This document shows positions 1 to 12,800 of a stretch of DNA of 64,000 bases, piece after piece (within the stretch, counting starts at the first letter, position 1; every line of letters begins with the position of its first letter). The notes under the pieces are model-generated. The model did not search any database and was not told the DNA's origin. It saw nothing but the letters and a program-made list of their open reading frames with translations. The DNA is taken from assembly GCA_022829145.1 (NCBI GenBank), contig CM040743.1, positions 899,501-963,500 of the forward strand, written 5' to 3'. Both the position numbers and the translations under genes were made by a program. This DNA is from Albula goreensis. Taxonomy: Eukaryota; Chordata; Actinopteri; Albuliformes; Albulidae.

Positions 1-660
1 AGAACAAGAGCACCACCAATACTACACAACTATGGCAAGCAGCTGCAGTGAGGTCTGGGAAATAAAAAACCATGAGCCAGTAGATGAGTTCTCTGTGCTG
101 TGGACTGAGGCACTATACACTTATATGACATTATTGTGGGCAAGGACACATTACACTACATTATAGGCATCTGGCAGACACTTCAGAGCCACTTACAACT
201 CAAAGTGCGTAAGTCAGGGACGAGTGTGTGTAAAGTCCTAGAGTGGAGTAAAAGTCCCAAGTGCCAGAAAGGATAATATTAGCATAGAGCAGAACCCTGA
301 GAAGGATGTGTTGAAGACAAAAAAAAAAAAACAATAGCAGCAAAATTAGATCACTGCTAGTGAAACTATGGCTACATAGAGGAGCTAGGGAGGGACAGGG
401 AGAGGTGCGTCCTGAAGAGGTGAGTCTTCAGTCTGCGCTTGATGGTGGAGACTATCTGCTTTTCTGACCTCCATGGGAAGGTCATTTCACCAGCAAGGAC
501 CCCATCCCCTTGAAAGCCTGGTAGGTGAGCACCAAATTGGATTTGGGCATGAGAGGTAGCCAGTGGATGGCGTTGAGGAGGGTTGTGATGTGGAAGTGTT
601 TAGGGAGGTTGAAGTCCAGAAGTCCAGAAGGGTCTGATCCCAGCAAGGAGGGAACACATT
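1..660 (-). repeat. Dispersed repeat with SINE-like tail
   Basis: Bases 120-210 read on the minus strand as the 3' end of a tRNA-derived fish SINE: a stretch like 'agtggctctgaagtgtctg' followed by degenerate TAATG repeats. Bases 360-650 resemble a repeat that I recall as very common in teleost genomes, with stretches such as 'gtgagtcttcagtctgcgct' and 'cagtggatggcgttgagga'. I cannot name its family. A short open frame inside it (482-664) has no gene features. Confidence 0.5.
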
Positions 661-1968
661 TCACACAAATCTGGCTACAAAATATATTTTAGTTTTTTTC
701 TTTTTCACAGAGCTACTGATCCTGTCCTATAAGTCTGTTTGACCAAATGGACTGCATTTCATGACAACGCTTCTACAGCGGTCCTGGGGTTGTTCAGATA
801 TGCAGAACATCAATGTTTTAAGATTCGTGAGAAAAAGGTGACTGGCTAGACCTGACCGAGGCTGAGGAATGCCAGCTCCTGCCTCACACCAAACCAGACT
901 CTTCCCAGCTGGGCCATTCCACCCAGTTTGTTTATTCTTCGTGTGTGTTGAATAAAATTCACACAAAGGTGGGGCGAGGAACTGTCAGACACAGTGGCGT
1001 AAGAATAGATGGAGGTAGAAAAAGAGTAATTTTCACTTTTTTAATATTTATTCTGCAGTCTTTTACATTTCTGTCACATACTACACCTCAATAAAAATAT
1101 TAATAGTAGGGGTTTTTTTTTTACAATAGCCTCACCAGATGAGAGCGGAGGAAACCAATCAAAAGTGTACTCCATTGTTGCGGTTTCACTGACTGCCCTG
1201 TTATAAACGAACACCGATAATAGTTCACAGTTAAGGTGTAGAGCATCTACACAATGATTTAGCCTGAGCATTATTTTTGATAGCTCTGAGTGAGGTATAG
1301 AAACATTTAAATCGTGCAAGCTTTCATTTGAATTTAAGATGTAATTTGTCAAACAATAAATCCTCTCGAATGTGTACAAGCTATATTTACATCAGGGTGT
1401 GAGAGAAACACACACACGCTCTGTAGCAGAAATGAGGTGTAAGAAACAAATCAGTCTTTACACTCTTCAGTACTTAGTAGAAAAATATGCTTTAATATTT
1501 GTCACAGTCAGGAATAGCTCATTTTTAAGGTCATGATCATTTTACATGTTACACGTCTCTGGTGGACCACACTGTTCTCCCTCACTTAATATTGTGCTGC
1601 CTCCTTGTTTCGTCACTGCTAAGACACACAAAGCGTTAACAAACATCATCACATGATATAACAAACTACTGATTATTACTTCTGTATACTAAAGAAGAGA
1701 AAGCGTAGAGCACTTGATAAATGAGGTAAAGTGACATTTGGAGAGAATGACAGAACAGGACACTGGAAATACAGGTAGTGTGTGAAATTGCATATGGGTT
1801 CTCTGAACAGCAGGGAGTGTTCAGGAGAGGAAATAACAGAAACTGAGCAAACTGCATTTCAGTGGTTTCCTTTGGATTAGTGCTGCCAGGCAGCTCCTCC
1901 CACACCCCCCCAGGAATGAGGGAGTTCGGCATGGCGATGGGGCTTTGGTTCCCTCCTCAAGGTTCTGC
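661..1968. other. 3' flank of the DOMON gene, no coding exon seen
   Basis: This stretch lies downstream of the stop codon of the minus-strand DOMON gene and should hold its 3' UTR. Minus-strand AATAAA hexamers occur at 931-936 and 1047-1052, and I cannot choose between them. The open frames here have no splice context or recognisable domain. Confidence 0.4.
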
Positions 1969-4938
1969 TCAAAACAGACGCTGCATCACAGCACTGAGGA
2001 TGACCAGTGAAGCTGAGGAAGAGGGAGAAATATTATTCTGCTTGTTACTCAATTATCTGTTACTTTGCCAACATTTACACATTTATTTTCTATATTATAA
2101 AAATAGAGTTCTTGAATTAAAATGTTAAAGTTAGAGGAAAAGAGAGAGATTTTATTTGCACGATGACAGTAGCTGAACGTTAGACCAGAGACAGGGTTCT
2201 CTGAGGGGCAAAGAGGAAATGCTGCTACTCAGAGGTGTTGTACTCCAGTCCTGGAGGGCCGCAGTGTCTGCAGGTTTAACTCCAGTCCTGGAGGGCCGCA
2301 GTGTCTGCAGGTTTAACTCCAGTCCTGGAGGGCCACAGTGTCTGCAGGTTTAACTCCAGTCCTGGAGGGCCGCAGTGTCTGCAGGTTTAACTCCAGTCCT
2401 GGAGGGCCGCAGTGTCTGCAGGTTTAACTCCAGTCCTGGAGGGCCACAGTGTCTGCAGGTTTAACTCCAATCCTGGAGGGCCGCAGTGTCTGCAGGTTTA
2501 ACTCCAGTGCTGGAGGGCCGCAGTGTCTGCAGGTTTAAGTCCAGTCCTGGAGGGCTGCAGTGTCTGCAGGTTTAACTCCAGTCCTGGAGGGCCGCAGTGC
2601 CTGCAGGTTTAACTCCAGTCCTGGAGGGCCGCAGTGTCTGCAGGTTTAACTCCAGTCCTGGAGGGCCGCAGTGCCTGCAGGTTTAAGTCCCACACTGCAG
2701 CTCTCCAGGGCTGGATTCTGACACCAGTGCTCTGGACAGGATGTTAAGGATGAAGATGTTTCTGGACAGACTGAGTAAGCAGAACGTTGGCAGGTGATGA
2801 GAGGTGTGGCAGGTGTGCATTTTGTACAGAGCTCCTTACCCAGGGTTGTGGAGTGAAGTCCTGCGGTGCCGTCAGTGGTCCCGTTGTTGCCCCCTGATGG
2901 TGACAGGTTGCTGGTACTGTTGCCGATATTCAGGATTTTGCTTGTAAGGCTTATGTTGGGGGCGCCCAGGTTTACTGCAGAATACACACAACCCCCATTT
3001 CACACAGCTGAAACACAGCACAACTACCGCCACTATAATGCCTTTAGTTTAGTATATGTGTGTGCGTTTGTGTATGTGTGCGTTTGTGTGTATGAGTGAA
3101 TGTGAGTGTGAGAGCTGGTAAGTGGTTTGGTTGTTCAGATCTCTGAGGTCAGTGGTTTGGTTGTTCAGGTCTCTGAGGTCAGTGGTGTGGTTGTTCAGTT
3201 CTCTGAGGTCAGTGGTTTGGTTGTTCAGGTCTCTGAGGTCAGTGGTGTGGTTGTTCAGTTCTCTGAGGTCAGTGGTTTGGTTGTTCAGTTCTCTGAGGTT
3301 GTGTGCTCACCCCCGTTGAAGGTGCCACTGGCCAGGGAGATCTGGAAGTTGAGATGGGCCTGGCGCGTGCTGGCGGTGGTGGCATTGAGGTCTAGGGCCA
3401 CGAAGGTGCAGCGGATCACGCCCTGACTGACGGACGCCAGGACATCCCGCACTGCCGACTGTAACATGGAGAAGACACAGAGTCAGCCAGATTGGAACCC
3501 GGCTCTTTCCGGCCAACAGCACCTGAAGGCCTCCTGCTGCTCTGCAGACCGAACAGAGTAAACCTGCTCTCTTAAGTTTGGCCTGCTGCTCTACAGACTG
3601 AACAGAGTAAACCTGCTCTCTTAAGTTTGGCCTGCTGCTCTGCAGACCGAACAGAGTAAACCTGCTCTCTTAAGTTTGGCCTGCTGCTCTACAGACCGAA
3701 CAGAGTAAACCTGCTCTCTTAAGTTTGGCCTGCTGCTCTGCAGACCGAACAGAGTAAACCTGCTCTCTTAAGTTTGGCCTGCTGCTGCTCTACAGACCGA
3801 ACAGAGTAAACCTGCTCTCTTAAGTTTGGCCTGCTGCTCTGCAGACCGAACAGAGTAAACCTGCTCTCTTAAGTTTGGCCTGCTGCTCTGCAGACCGAAC
3901 AGAGTAAACCTGCTCTCTTAAGTTTGGCCTGCTGCTCTACAGACCGAACAGAGTAAACCTGCTCTCTATGCTGGATTAGCCTCAGTGAAATGTCAAATAC
4001 AAAACCTTCATATATTTAAATATTTTATTATTTTATCAATAATGTGATACACTTTTTAAACCAATGATTGATTAAAGTATAAAATACACGCTGAACATGT
4101 CCTGTCTGTGAGTTGGTGCTGACGCTCACCCTGTTGGACAGCATCAGGGCTGAGCCGTTGAAGATGGCGGTGAAGAAGGAGACGCTGCCGTTTCGCTGTG
4201 CGCAGATGAAGGCATCATCATTCCCCTGTATGAAGAAAACACACATTTTTATAACTTTACCAAACACCAGCCCCACACCTGCTGTACGTGTGTATGGGTG
4301 GGAGGGTGCTTTGTGTTTCGCACAGGACCTGAGGGCAGAGGGATAGCTTAGTACCTGCTCTGTATAGGGGGACAGGATTAGGCAGGACCTACTCTGTATA
4401 GCGGGACAGGGGACAGTAGCGGGACAGTATAAGACAGGACCTGCTGTGTGCAGGGGGACAGTATTCGGCAGGACCTACTGTTTATAGGAGGATGGGTATA
4501 AGGCAGGACCTACTCTGAATCAGGGGACAGTATTAGGCAGGACCTACTGTTTATAGGAGGATGGGTATAAGGCAGGACCTACTCTGAATCAGGGGACAGT
4601 ATTAGGCAGGACCTACTGTTTATAGGAGGACAGTATAAGGCAGGACCTACTCTGAATCAGGGGACAGTATTAGGCAGGACCTACTGTTTATAGGAGGACA
4701 GTATAAGGCAGACCTGCTGTGTATCGGGAGACAGTATCATGGCGATGTAGCCACTGGATTCCCCACGGAGCTCAAAGGCCAGGTCAGTGCCCCTGCGTGT
4801 GAGTTCTCTGGAGGCAGAGACGAAGAAGCAGGACCCAGAGACTGCAGGGTTGCAGTCCGCTGGAATCTCCTCACACAGCTTTGTCTGTCCACAGGCATCA
4901 CGCGTGATGGCCACCTGTCAATCACATTACTGTCTTTG

Positions 4939-4999
<61 letters not shown>

Positions 5000-5273
5000 T
5001 TTACCTGTAAGTCTTTAGGGAGTGTTTATTAAACAGAATCTCTTATTTAATACTCTCAGAAGGAGGGGTATGGGGTCTAAGAGATTGGGCCAGTGGAACA
5101 AGGCCCCACATGGAGCTTACCGTGAGCTCTCCCACGCTGATGTTCTGGTGCATGGCAGAGGCGGTCGTCATGTTGTGATCCATGGAGCTGTTTGAGTTAT
5201 GCGAGTCCCCCCTGACGGCTAGCGCCAAACAACCAATCACCACGGAAAATACCAAGATAAGTCTGCTGTCCAT
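1969..5273 (-). CDS. Secreted DOMON-domain protein, FRRS1-like
   Basis: Six exons: 5121-5273, 4714-4914, 4130-4225, 3311-3458, 2840-2974 and 1969-2012. All junctions are GT-AG and phases match, giving 777 nt and 258 residues. The product starts MDSRLILVFSVVIGCLALAV, a clear signal peptide. Residues 52-200 resemble the extracellular DOMON part of fish ferric-chelate-reductase-1-like proteins: a cysteine cluster (RDACGQTKLCEE, ADCNP, GSCFF), then LRGESSGYIAMILS, FICAQRNGSVSFFTA and RCTFVALDLN. At least eight N-glycosylation sequons are visible. The last exon codes a short hydrophobic end (ASLVILSAVMQRLF), compatible with a GPI signal or a truncated membrane anchor. There is no cytochrome b561 region, so ferric reductase activity is not implied. 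DOMON domains in general bind haem or sugar; the ligand here is unknown. Every intron except the first contains, or lies next to, a minisatellite. Confidence 0.82.
2233..2692. repeat. 37-bp minisatellite (copy 1)
   Basis: About twelve tandem copies of a 37-bp unit containing 'tcctggagggccgcagtgtc' and 'tgcaggtttaa'. It lies in the last intron of the DOMON gene. The same unit forms a second array at 30.3-30.96 kb. Confidence 0.95.
3118..3300. repeat. 30-bp minisatellite
   Basis: Six copies of a 30-bp unit ('gtggtttggttgttcaggtc' then 'tctgaggtca') end next to the splice donor of the DOMON exon 3311-3458. Because 30 is a multiple of three, both frames stay open and give false repetitive ORFs. 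Confidence 0.95.
3535..3968. repeat. 49-bp minisatellite
   Basis: Nearly nine copies of a 49-bp unit containing 'gaccgaacagagtaaacctg' and 'ctctcttaagtttggcctg'. One unit has an extra 'gct'. Located in a DOMON gene intron. Confidence 0.95.
4354..4710. repeat. Composite minisatellite of about 69 bp
   Basis: Alternating related half-units that each carry 'ggcaggacctact', followed by either a 'gaatcaggggacagtatta' or a 'gtttataggagga' part. The array reaches to within a few bases of the donor of DOMON exon 4714-4914. Confidence 0.9.
4938..4999. repeat. (CAT)n microsatellite
   Basis: About 21 uninterrupted 'cat' triplets in the first DOMON intron. A plus-strand frame through it reads as poly-histidine but has no gene context. 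Confidence 0.97.
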
Positions 5274-6639
5274 TCCTGTGGTGACAGGGGAAGAGGACAT
5301 GCTGTGAGCAATGCATTGTGGGACGTTGGAGGATATGAGCTGGCAGTCAGTCATGTACTCTGCTCCTGCTGAAAACCCCATGCCCATGCATATCACCATA
5401 TAAGGGAAATACCACCACCCAAAACACGCAACGTCAAGCCTAAGTGTGAACATGGACCCGCCCTTGCCCCGCCCCCATCCCATCCAGGAGATGGAGCTGC
5501 TGCTCTCCTCCTCCCCTCTCCCACACTCTCACATCCCAGCAATGAGAACGTTCGGGGACCATCTCTTCTGCCACATTCTGATCCATGAAGCCACACAAGC
5601 CTTAAAATACAAAGAGCAAAGAGCCCCCAGATTCTGTACACATTTACATGTACATTATGAACAAAAGGAAGACAAAAAATGATAAGAAATGTAGGTTAAA
5701 TGGAGCAAAATATCATTAACATGACCATGGAAAAGAAATGCTGAAATACATGAAAACCTGGTTCTCAAATGGACTACAACATAAAATATTGCTGAATAAT
5801 GTTTTATAGCCATAGATACTTTTGGTATTGGTGTTTTGAACCCATAAAGATATTAAAATGCAAACTGATATTCAAAAACGTTTAACTTAAGACACATTTT
5901 TATAACAATAATATCAAACATTATACACAAACAGAATACAATTTGCTGACTTTCCTGGTAACACTAAAACTGGTTCTTTAAAGTAGCTGACTAACTTTCC
6001 ATTTCAGAAACTGGATATTTGTTAAAGTGATTTATCCACACTGACCACTGCTCCTCACTGTGCACAATGACAGGACACCAGTTTCGACCCTCAGAGTCAA
6101 ACTTGAAACCTTTGCTACATGCCCAGTGCCCATGTCTGCAACAGTGCCCTAAAATGCAACTGTTTTGCTCCATGACCCTTCCACGAACGGAATTAGAATT
6201 GAACCAAACATTCAGAATGACACTCTCAATCTAATGATAATATTAAAAAAATAACTGAATGGAAAAGATAAAACACACGTTGACAGCAGATTGAATTGAG
6301 AAAACTGGGACACAGTTACCTCTGATTGTCGTTGCTGTTGGAGTAAATCTTGTGTCTTGAGAAGATGCACTCGCAGAAGGAAGGCTGCAAATCAGTGCTG
6401 ATGGTCTGGGGTTTGAGCCTTATGATACCTGTACCTGTGGGGAGGGGCGGAGCTGCCTGGCTGTGGGGGGGGGGGGGGGGGCGTTCAAGGCAGAATGGGG
6501 TTTCCAGAGAATGACACTTACCATGTGACCTGATCTGAAGAAGGTATGGGAAAATAAACAACAGAATGTCTGCCAAAGAACAATAGTTGCCTGGAATTCC
6601 TTTTATTCTGTTGAGTCATCTTGGCTTGCAAAATCTTAG
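5274..6639. other. Upstream of the DOMON gene, no gene seen
   Basis: Contains the presumed promoter and 5' UTR of the DOMON gene, but no clear TATA box could be placed. A G-homopolymer of about 16 bases sits near 6465-6481. Open frames here lack splice partners or domains. Confidence 0.4.
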
Positions 6640-7130
6640 AGTAGCCGTGGTCAGTGTGGAGCAGCAGTGTGAACCAGCGGACAGTGAGGAGCAGTGGTCA
6701 GTGAGTGTTGAGCAGCAGTGTGGCACAGTGGTCAGTGAGTGTGGAGCAGCGGTCAGTGTGGCACAGTGGTCAGTGAGTGTGGAGCAGCAGTGTGGCACAG
6801 TGGTCAGTGTGGAGCTGTGGTCAGTGAGTGTGGAGCAGCAGTCAATGTGGAGCTGTGGTCAGTGAGTGTGGAGCAGCAGTCAGTGTGGAGCTGTGGTCAG
6901 TGAGGAGCTGTGGTCAGTGAGTGTGGAGCAGCGGTCAGTGTGGAGCTGTGGTCAGTGAGTGTGGAGCAGCGGTCAGTGTGGCACAGTGGTCAGTGAGTGT
7001 GGAGCAGCAGTCATTGTGGAGCTGTGGTCAGTGAGTGTGGAGCAGCGGTCAGTGTGGAGCAGTGGTCAGTGAGTGTGGAGCAGCAGTCAGTGTGGAGCTG
7101 TGGTCAGTGAGTGTGGAGCAGCAGTAATTA
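6640..7130. repeat. Irregular minisatellite
   Basis: Degenerate tandem array built from 'gtggagcagcagtcagtg', 'gtggagctgtggtcagtg' and 'gtggcacagtggtcagtg' sub-units of 18-20 bp in changing order. No coding role is seen. Confidence 0.9.
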
Positions 7131-8755
7131 GTGTATGCATAGCTGGGCTTTGTTGTGGAGTCCTGGTGACGCCAGATTGGTCAGAAAAGTCCCGCCCCTC
7201 ATTACCTCCGGAGCACGAGAGAAAACGTCTTCAGAAGGAGTTGGAAAATGTGACTCACTAAAATACTCACAGCTTCCTCAAGTTTTGGACCTGGATCATT
7301 ATGAAGCACCATCCTTGAACAGGATGGCAAAGCTAAAAATGGATGGCCTGTAAATGATGTCGGTTTTGCTTCCTGTCCACATACCTGAGCCTTACCTGGC
7401 AAAAGTGAGTCACCTGTCATGCGCTGGTAAATGCGTCATGAGGTCATCACTCGCATGAGGGAGCAGGAAGGAATGTGCCAGAGATGACAGTCAGGCATAA
7501 CAATACCTTTATTGTGTGAGTTAATGATCATGGGTATATAAATCATATAACTCTGTATTCAATAATATGTTCATAATCCTGTCTGTTATAATAATGTATG
7601 TGATATGTGTTACTTAATCATATCTACAGTCAGCAGATATCTGTGCATTGTTGTATTTATTTGTACATAGCTAGTCACATATAGAAGGTATATAACATTG
7701 TATAGAAAATCATATTTATGCAATCATATGTATTAAATGTCTTGGTATAATAAACTGTACAGGCTATACACACACACACACACACACACATACGTGTGTG
7801 TGCATTTCAAGATATGATCATTTGTTTTGAGTAGTCATTTTCACAGTAAGGTGTAATTATTTGTGTTTACAGCTGTGTAATTGGAAACTCTCAAAAACTG
7901 AAATGTGGATAAACCAGGCCTCAGTCATAACCTTGTCTTTGTGTTTCCTTTGTCCTTACAGGTCGTGCCAAATTCTTGAAGGCGAGGCAGCAAGTGGAAT
8001 TTCCGTAAACTGGAATGTTTTTTTTTTTAACAAACCTGCTCTGGTGCAGACAGTGTGGGTAAACTTCTGCTTCCTTCTCATAAAGACCTGTTGTAAAGGT
8101 TTTTTTGTGGTAAAGAGTAAAAATCTTTAACCTGATGAATTATAAGAAATATAAAGGAGGGAAGCTTGTGGTTTCCTCGAGTATATCAATTATTTCCTTG
8201 ATGGACAGCCTCACAAGCAGAATCACGGCCATAAACCTGCTCACAATCCACTGCTCACCAATACTCTCCAACCAATCAGAATGTGGGTCTGAGGTGCTGG
8301 CTACAGCTGGTGGAGATTCCAACCCAGAAGCACTTGTGCTAACCTGTCCCCCCCACAGTCTGACCAGGGTCTGGGCCGGACACAGCCGCTAGCAGTAGGG
8401 GCTCTGACACACAGAAGAGCAGCAGAATGATGTGGATCTGAAACTCCTGTAAGTACAGGCAGTATGTGCTAATCCCAAACAGTAAGGAGGGAGTATCTTC
8501 AGATATGACCATCTCAGGACAGATGGTATCAGGTGACAGACTTGGGAAGTGTCGCTGTTTGGGGGCAGAAAAAGCGTCTCTGCCCAAATAAACCAGGGCT
8601 TTGACTGCAGTCATCAGAGACCCCATACACTTTGAAAGAGTCAACCTTGCCGCCCTGCTCAGACTCACAATCTGAATCATCCTCCTGATCACACCCACAC
8701 CTGAGTGACCTCATCACCTGTGCCTCTCACTGCAGTTCACATATCTCATCAACAT
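7131..8755. other. Spacer without recognised gene
   Basis: AT-rich sequence with a (CA)n tract at about 7770-7790. The minus frame 8339-8698 is open for 119 codons, but I recognise no family and see no supporting exon borders. Confidence 0.4.
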
Positions 8756-8816
8756 AAGGGTTAGGGTTAGGGTTAGGGGTTAGGGTGGCCTAACTAACTA
8801 ACCCTAACCCTCAGGG
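8756..8816. repeat. Telomere-like TTAGGG / CCCTAA inverted array
   Basis: Four TTAGGG-like units (one with an extra G) are followed after a spacer of about 20 bp by two units in the opposite orientation ('ctaaccctaaccct'). TTAGGG is the vertebrate telomere repeat. The order (TTAGGG)n then (CCCTAA)m is the head-to-head arrangement. Confidence 0.85.
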
Positions 8817-9071
8817 TAAATCCAAATCACAGGCAGACCTGTCCACTACAGTGCTGAGGGGGGCTACCAGCTTTCTTATTATTTGTTTCTTAATCATTTT
8901 CTTAATTTCAATCCATACATAAACTACTGCGTTTTTCTTAAAACATTTTTTTCTTTGTTAGCTAAACTTGAGAAGAGAGATTATTTTGATTTTAGCGGAG
9001 GAATAAATGTGATGATCTCTGAGGTGTGATTGGCAGACCTGGGTCAAATATAGATAGTAATTGCATATTGT

Positions 9072-9270
9072 TTTACATTACAGTCATTTAGCTGATGCTT
9101 TCATCCACGGTGACTGACGGCTGATTGGGCTAGCTGGGGACCAATCCCCCCTGGGACCAATGTGGGGTTAAGGGCCCAACTGCACTGGTGTTTTTGCTAT
9201 GGCTGGGCTTGGGCCACCAACCTAGTGGGTCCCAGTCAAGTACCTTAACCACTAGACTACAGGCTGGCCC
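9072..9270 (-). mobile_element. tRNA-derived SINE
   Basis: On the minus strand it begins with a degenerate A-box region ('gtagtctagtggttaaggta') and a B-box-like 'ggttggtggcccaagcc', continues with the body 'attggtcccaggggggattg', and ends 'gctaaatgactgtaatgtaa'. A related copy on the plus strand lies at 57005-57205. Confidence 0.8.
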
Positions 9271-9742
9271 ACATTTTTAATTTGAAATAAACATTAAAAT
9301 AAAAATATTTTTTAAAATAAAAATAACCCATTTTTAATTAGAAATATTTGTTTTGTGTATTCGAATTATTAGCCAAACATGACGTTGGCCAAACAAATGA
9401 CTTTTATTTAAAATATTTGCAATTATTGTCTTGAAAAAGCAAATACTTTCATTTGAAATAGTTCAAATGGTTCAAATAACTCATTAAATATTATTTTAAA
9501 GACATAAATGCAAAATTGAAATATCACTTATTTTCCAAATACTTTGTTCAAATATTTTAGAAATTATAATTCAGATACAATTTCAAATTGTTTCATCAGA
9601 TAAGATTGAGTGTCCCAAACTAGCTGTAAAATACCCCATTCCCTGTATGTTTTGACTCCATCGCTGTTCTTGAAAACCTGTAGTAACCTTTGTGTGGGCT
9701 CCACCTGTTCTCTGCTGAGGGAATATCATGGCCTAATGGCAT

Positions 9743-9840
9743 ATCCCTGCATCCTCTGGATCTGTGGAACGTCTGTTCAGCATCAGTAGTCATATTTTAG
9801 ATCAGACCGCTATATTTGAAATACGTATTTTACCCAGGTC
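9743..9840 (+). pseudogene. hAT transposase C-terminal relic
   Basis: In one plus frame the sequence reads IPASSGSVERLFSISSHIL, which matches the conserved hAT dimerisation motif of the type (S)SVERLFSIAG. Surrounding sequence has decayed and no long frame remains. It is a fragment of an old DNA transposon. Confidence 0.7.
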
Positions 9841-12800
9841 TACTGATTTGGCACGCTGAGGGTCACTCCAGTTGAGAATGTGATTTCCCCTCTTCAGACC
9901 TCTCACTGCTGTGTACTGCAGCACAATTTACAAATTACACAAAGAAACAAAATGACAGGAACTATATTCATAAATTCCTCAATAACATGTCAGTTACAAA
10001 TTAGAAATTAAGAATTCTGAATTAAGGGAATCTAACTAAAAACTTCAATACATAAATAACATTGGCGTTGCACAAACTGTCTAAGATAAGAAAACATTAA
10101 AGTAAATTTACAACTAGGCTAAATCAGAACATGAAACATTAATGATGAAGGTGTGCTGAGTCCCTGATTAGGGGACCAAATGATGGCACAAACCTGTGGA
10201 GTGTTTCCTTATTTTAAAGAGGAAGAACCTCAGTCTTCCTCCTGATAGTTGGACCTCAAACAGATGAGGCAGGGGATGTTAAGGAAGGCCTTTCCCTTCA
10301 TATTTTAACTGTTTTATATCTTATTTTCCTTGTCCATCATACCCTTTTATAATGTGTGTATTATACATTTATATTATACATTATTATACATATACATATA
10401 TATATAGTTTAAAACCTTTATTCAAATCCCCTGGTATGTATGAATATAGGCTCTTCCTTGTCGCCAAAGAAAAGGCAGTGTCCTCACAAAAACGCTCTAT
10501 ACATCATTTCCTAATTTCACATCCCATATGGTTAAAGATTTGTCTCCTCCTTGTGGTGAGAAGAGTAATTACATATGACATTGTCACAATGTTCACACTG
10601 TGCCTATTTCCTGTGCTTACATGCTGACCCTATACCAAGGGTGTCCAATCATCAACTAATCATGGACTTCACTAAGTCTCTTGCTTACTGTAAACTGGTA
10701 CTGTATCTCTGTGTTGCACTAATGCAAAATGTGTGTGACCTACACCAGATCTTAGTGGATAAGAGAATCGCTGATTAAGAGATACAGAGAAGAGAGCTGG
10801 AGGCAGTTATTCTGTTAAAGGGGCCAGTTACTTTATTGTTCTTAGTTTTCCTCCTCCTAAACTTTAGGGGGGCCGGGCTTGCTGTCCCCCCCAGAACTGC
10901 CAGTGTCTGGAGGCAAAGCCAGAAACCTGAAACCAAAGCCAATGTGACCATATTTGCTGAAAATAAATCACCATCAATGTAATAACCAACACTTCATTGT
11001 TCATTATAAAAACCAACCACATACACAAAGGAGAAATACAGAGCTACAAAATATCTGTGAATATAGACCAAACAATATGAAACAAAATATTTCATAATTA
11101 AAGCCTCAAGTGAAGTGTAGACTGTTACAGTTAGCATTCTGTGTTTGCTGTACACACCCCTGAGGGAAGACTGTGACCCAAGCACTCAGACAAAGCAATT
11201 AAAGTGGCCACTATTTAACTATTCAACCAAAAAAAAAAAAAAAAAAACGTGGCGCAAAATTTGCCCTCTTACTTAAAAACAATTTAATACAAAAGCTAAT
11301 GGGCGAGTATGATAGTACTTGAAGTTATAGGCCTACATTTGTACAATTCAGTTAAAGTGCGTTCGCAAAAGCTACATAAAGCCGCTGACTACCTTACGTA
11401 AACTCGTATTGTGTCCCCCTATGACAAATCATTCTAATACAAAACTAACCCGTCAAGAAACCGTCGTACTCGATAGAGAAGGCGATCCACCTTGGCTAAT
11501 GTTAGCGTTAGCTGGTAGCATTCGTAGGAGACAGTGGCGCACGGGGCATTTGGAGCCGATTGAAGGTGACCATAGCAACGGACATCTCCAAGACGGAAAT
11601 TCAAACGTCGAACATACGTTACAACAAGAAGCGCATCTGTGAGGAGAAGACCTACTGTAGAATAGTATATGGGTATTCATACCACTGTGTACAGATGTTT
11701 CGGTATAACCTGTCACAATTTGTGCTTAGAATACCTGCGCTACCTACTGTTACGGTTTGGGTACCTTGCCAAGCCGCTGGTATCATAAAATAGGCTAGTT
11801 AACTATCCGCTAGCTAGATGATCTCTTTACGATATCACCTTGTGAATAAATTCAAGACACGAGGTAAGCCCTACTTACTGTTTTAATCCGCTATAATAGC
11901 AAGTGAAGTTACTAAACTTTGTAGATGCATATCTCAGGTTCCCTGAACAAGAAACACTTAACGCACTTGTCAGTGGCTAACTTTTGACTCACAACGACCG
12001 CAGCCTGACCGACATTGCCGTTTCAAAGCCAACAGCTCGCAAGGTCTATGCCACATCGGTCTGGCCATTCCATTTATGATAGGAGCATGAGGGACACATC
12101 ATCTTAACTCCCAGGCAAACGTTGCTGTAAAGTATAATTGCGGACAAGGAGCTGGGCTTGTAATTCAGGGTTTCCTGGTTCATGCCCTTAATCCGACAGC
12201 GCCTAGCAAGATAGTTCTTTTAACTATGATTGCTAACAGCAAGTAAACAGTACGCACAAAACCGAGGTTTCTCGGTTTGCACTGCTTAAGTTTTTAAGTT
12301 GGAGTGAATGAAAACCTTTTTTTCAGCAAGCCCACAAAAAACTGAAGTTTGCTATAGTGTTGTAACTTAACATTTTGCTTGTATCTCCAAAGCCGTAGGA
12401 GTACATTTTATTTTTATTTTTTTCCCTGAAAACATCAGAACGGCAAGTGACCCTAACAGTAAACGCTATTGTCATGATTCACAACAGATTTAAAAGTAAA
12501 ACTATGCTCATTATGAAACCTTTTCATAATACTACTATTCACAATTCTCTGAATAAATCAGTCTGATTTAACAGTAATCCGTTTATAGAGGTTAGTAAAT
12601 CTTAAAGTTTGTAAAGGATTGTGGACGGACCAACACCATAGTTGCTATTTAGTCAAGTCCATTGTATAAGAAAATTATGTAATTTCACGTTTGATCATGC
12701 TAAATGCATTTGACTGCCAGATCTCACTGTCCTTCTTTTGAGGCAAAATGTAGTGGAAATGTAAAACTGAAAAAATATATATCATGTCATGGTAGTGGAA

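Noticed and set aside
3122-3426. Frames reading VVWLFRSLRS repeats
   Set aside because: The 30-bp minisatellite next to a DOMON exon; plus strand, no splice support.
4787-5032. Poly-histidine frame
   Set aside because: Reads the (CAT)n microsatellite in the first DOMON intron; the opposite strand holds the real exon.
8339-8698. 119-codon minus frame
   Set aside because: No recognised family, no exon partner, and not similar to the module genes; probably chance or an unidentified repeat.
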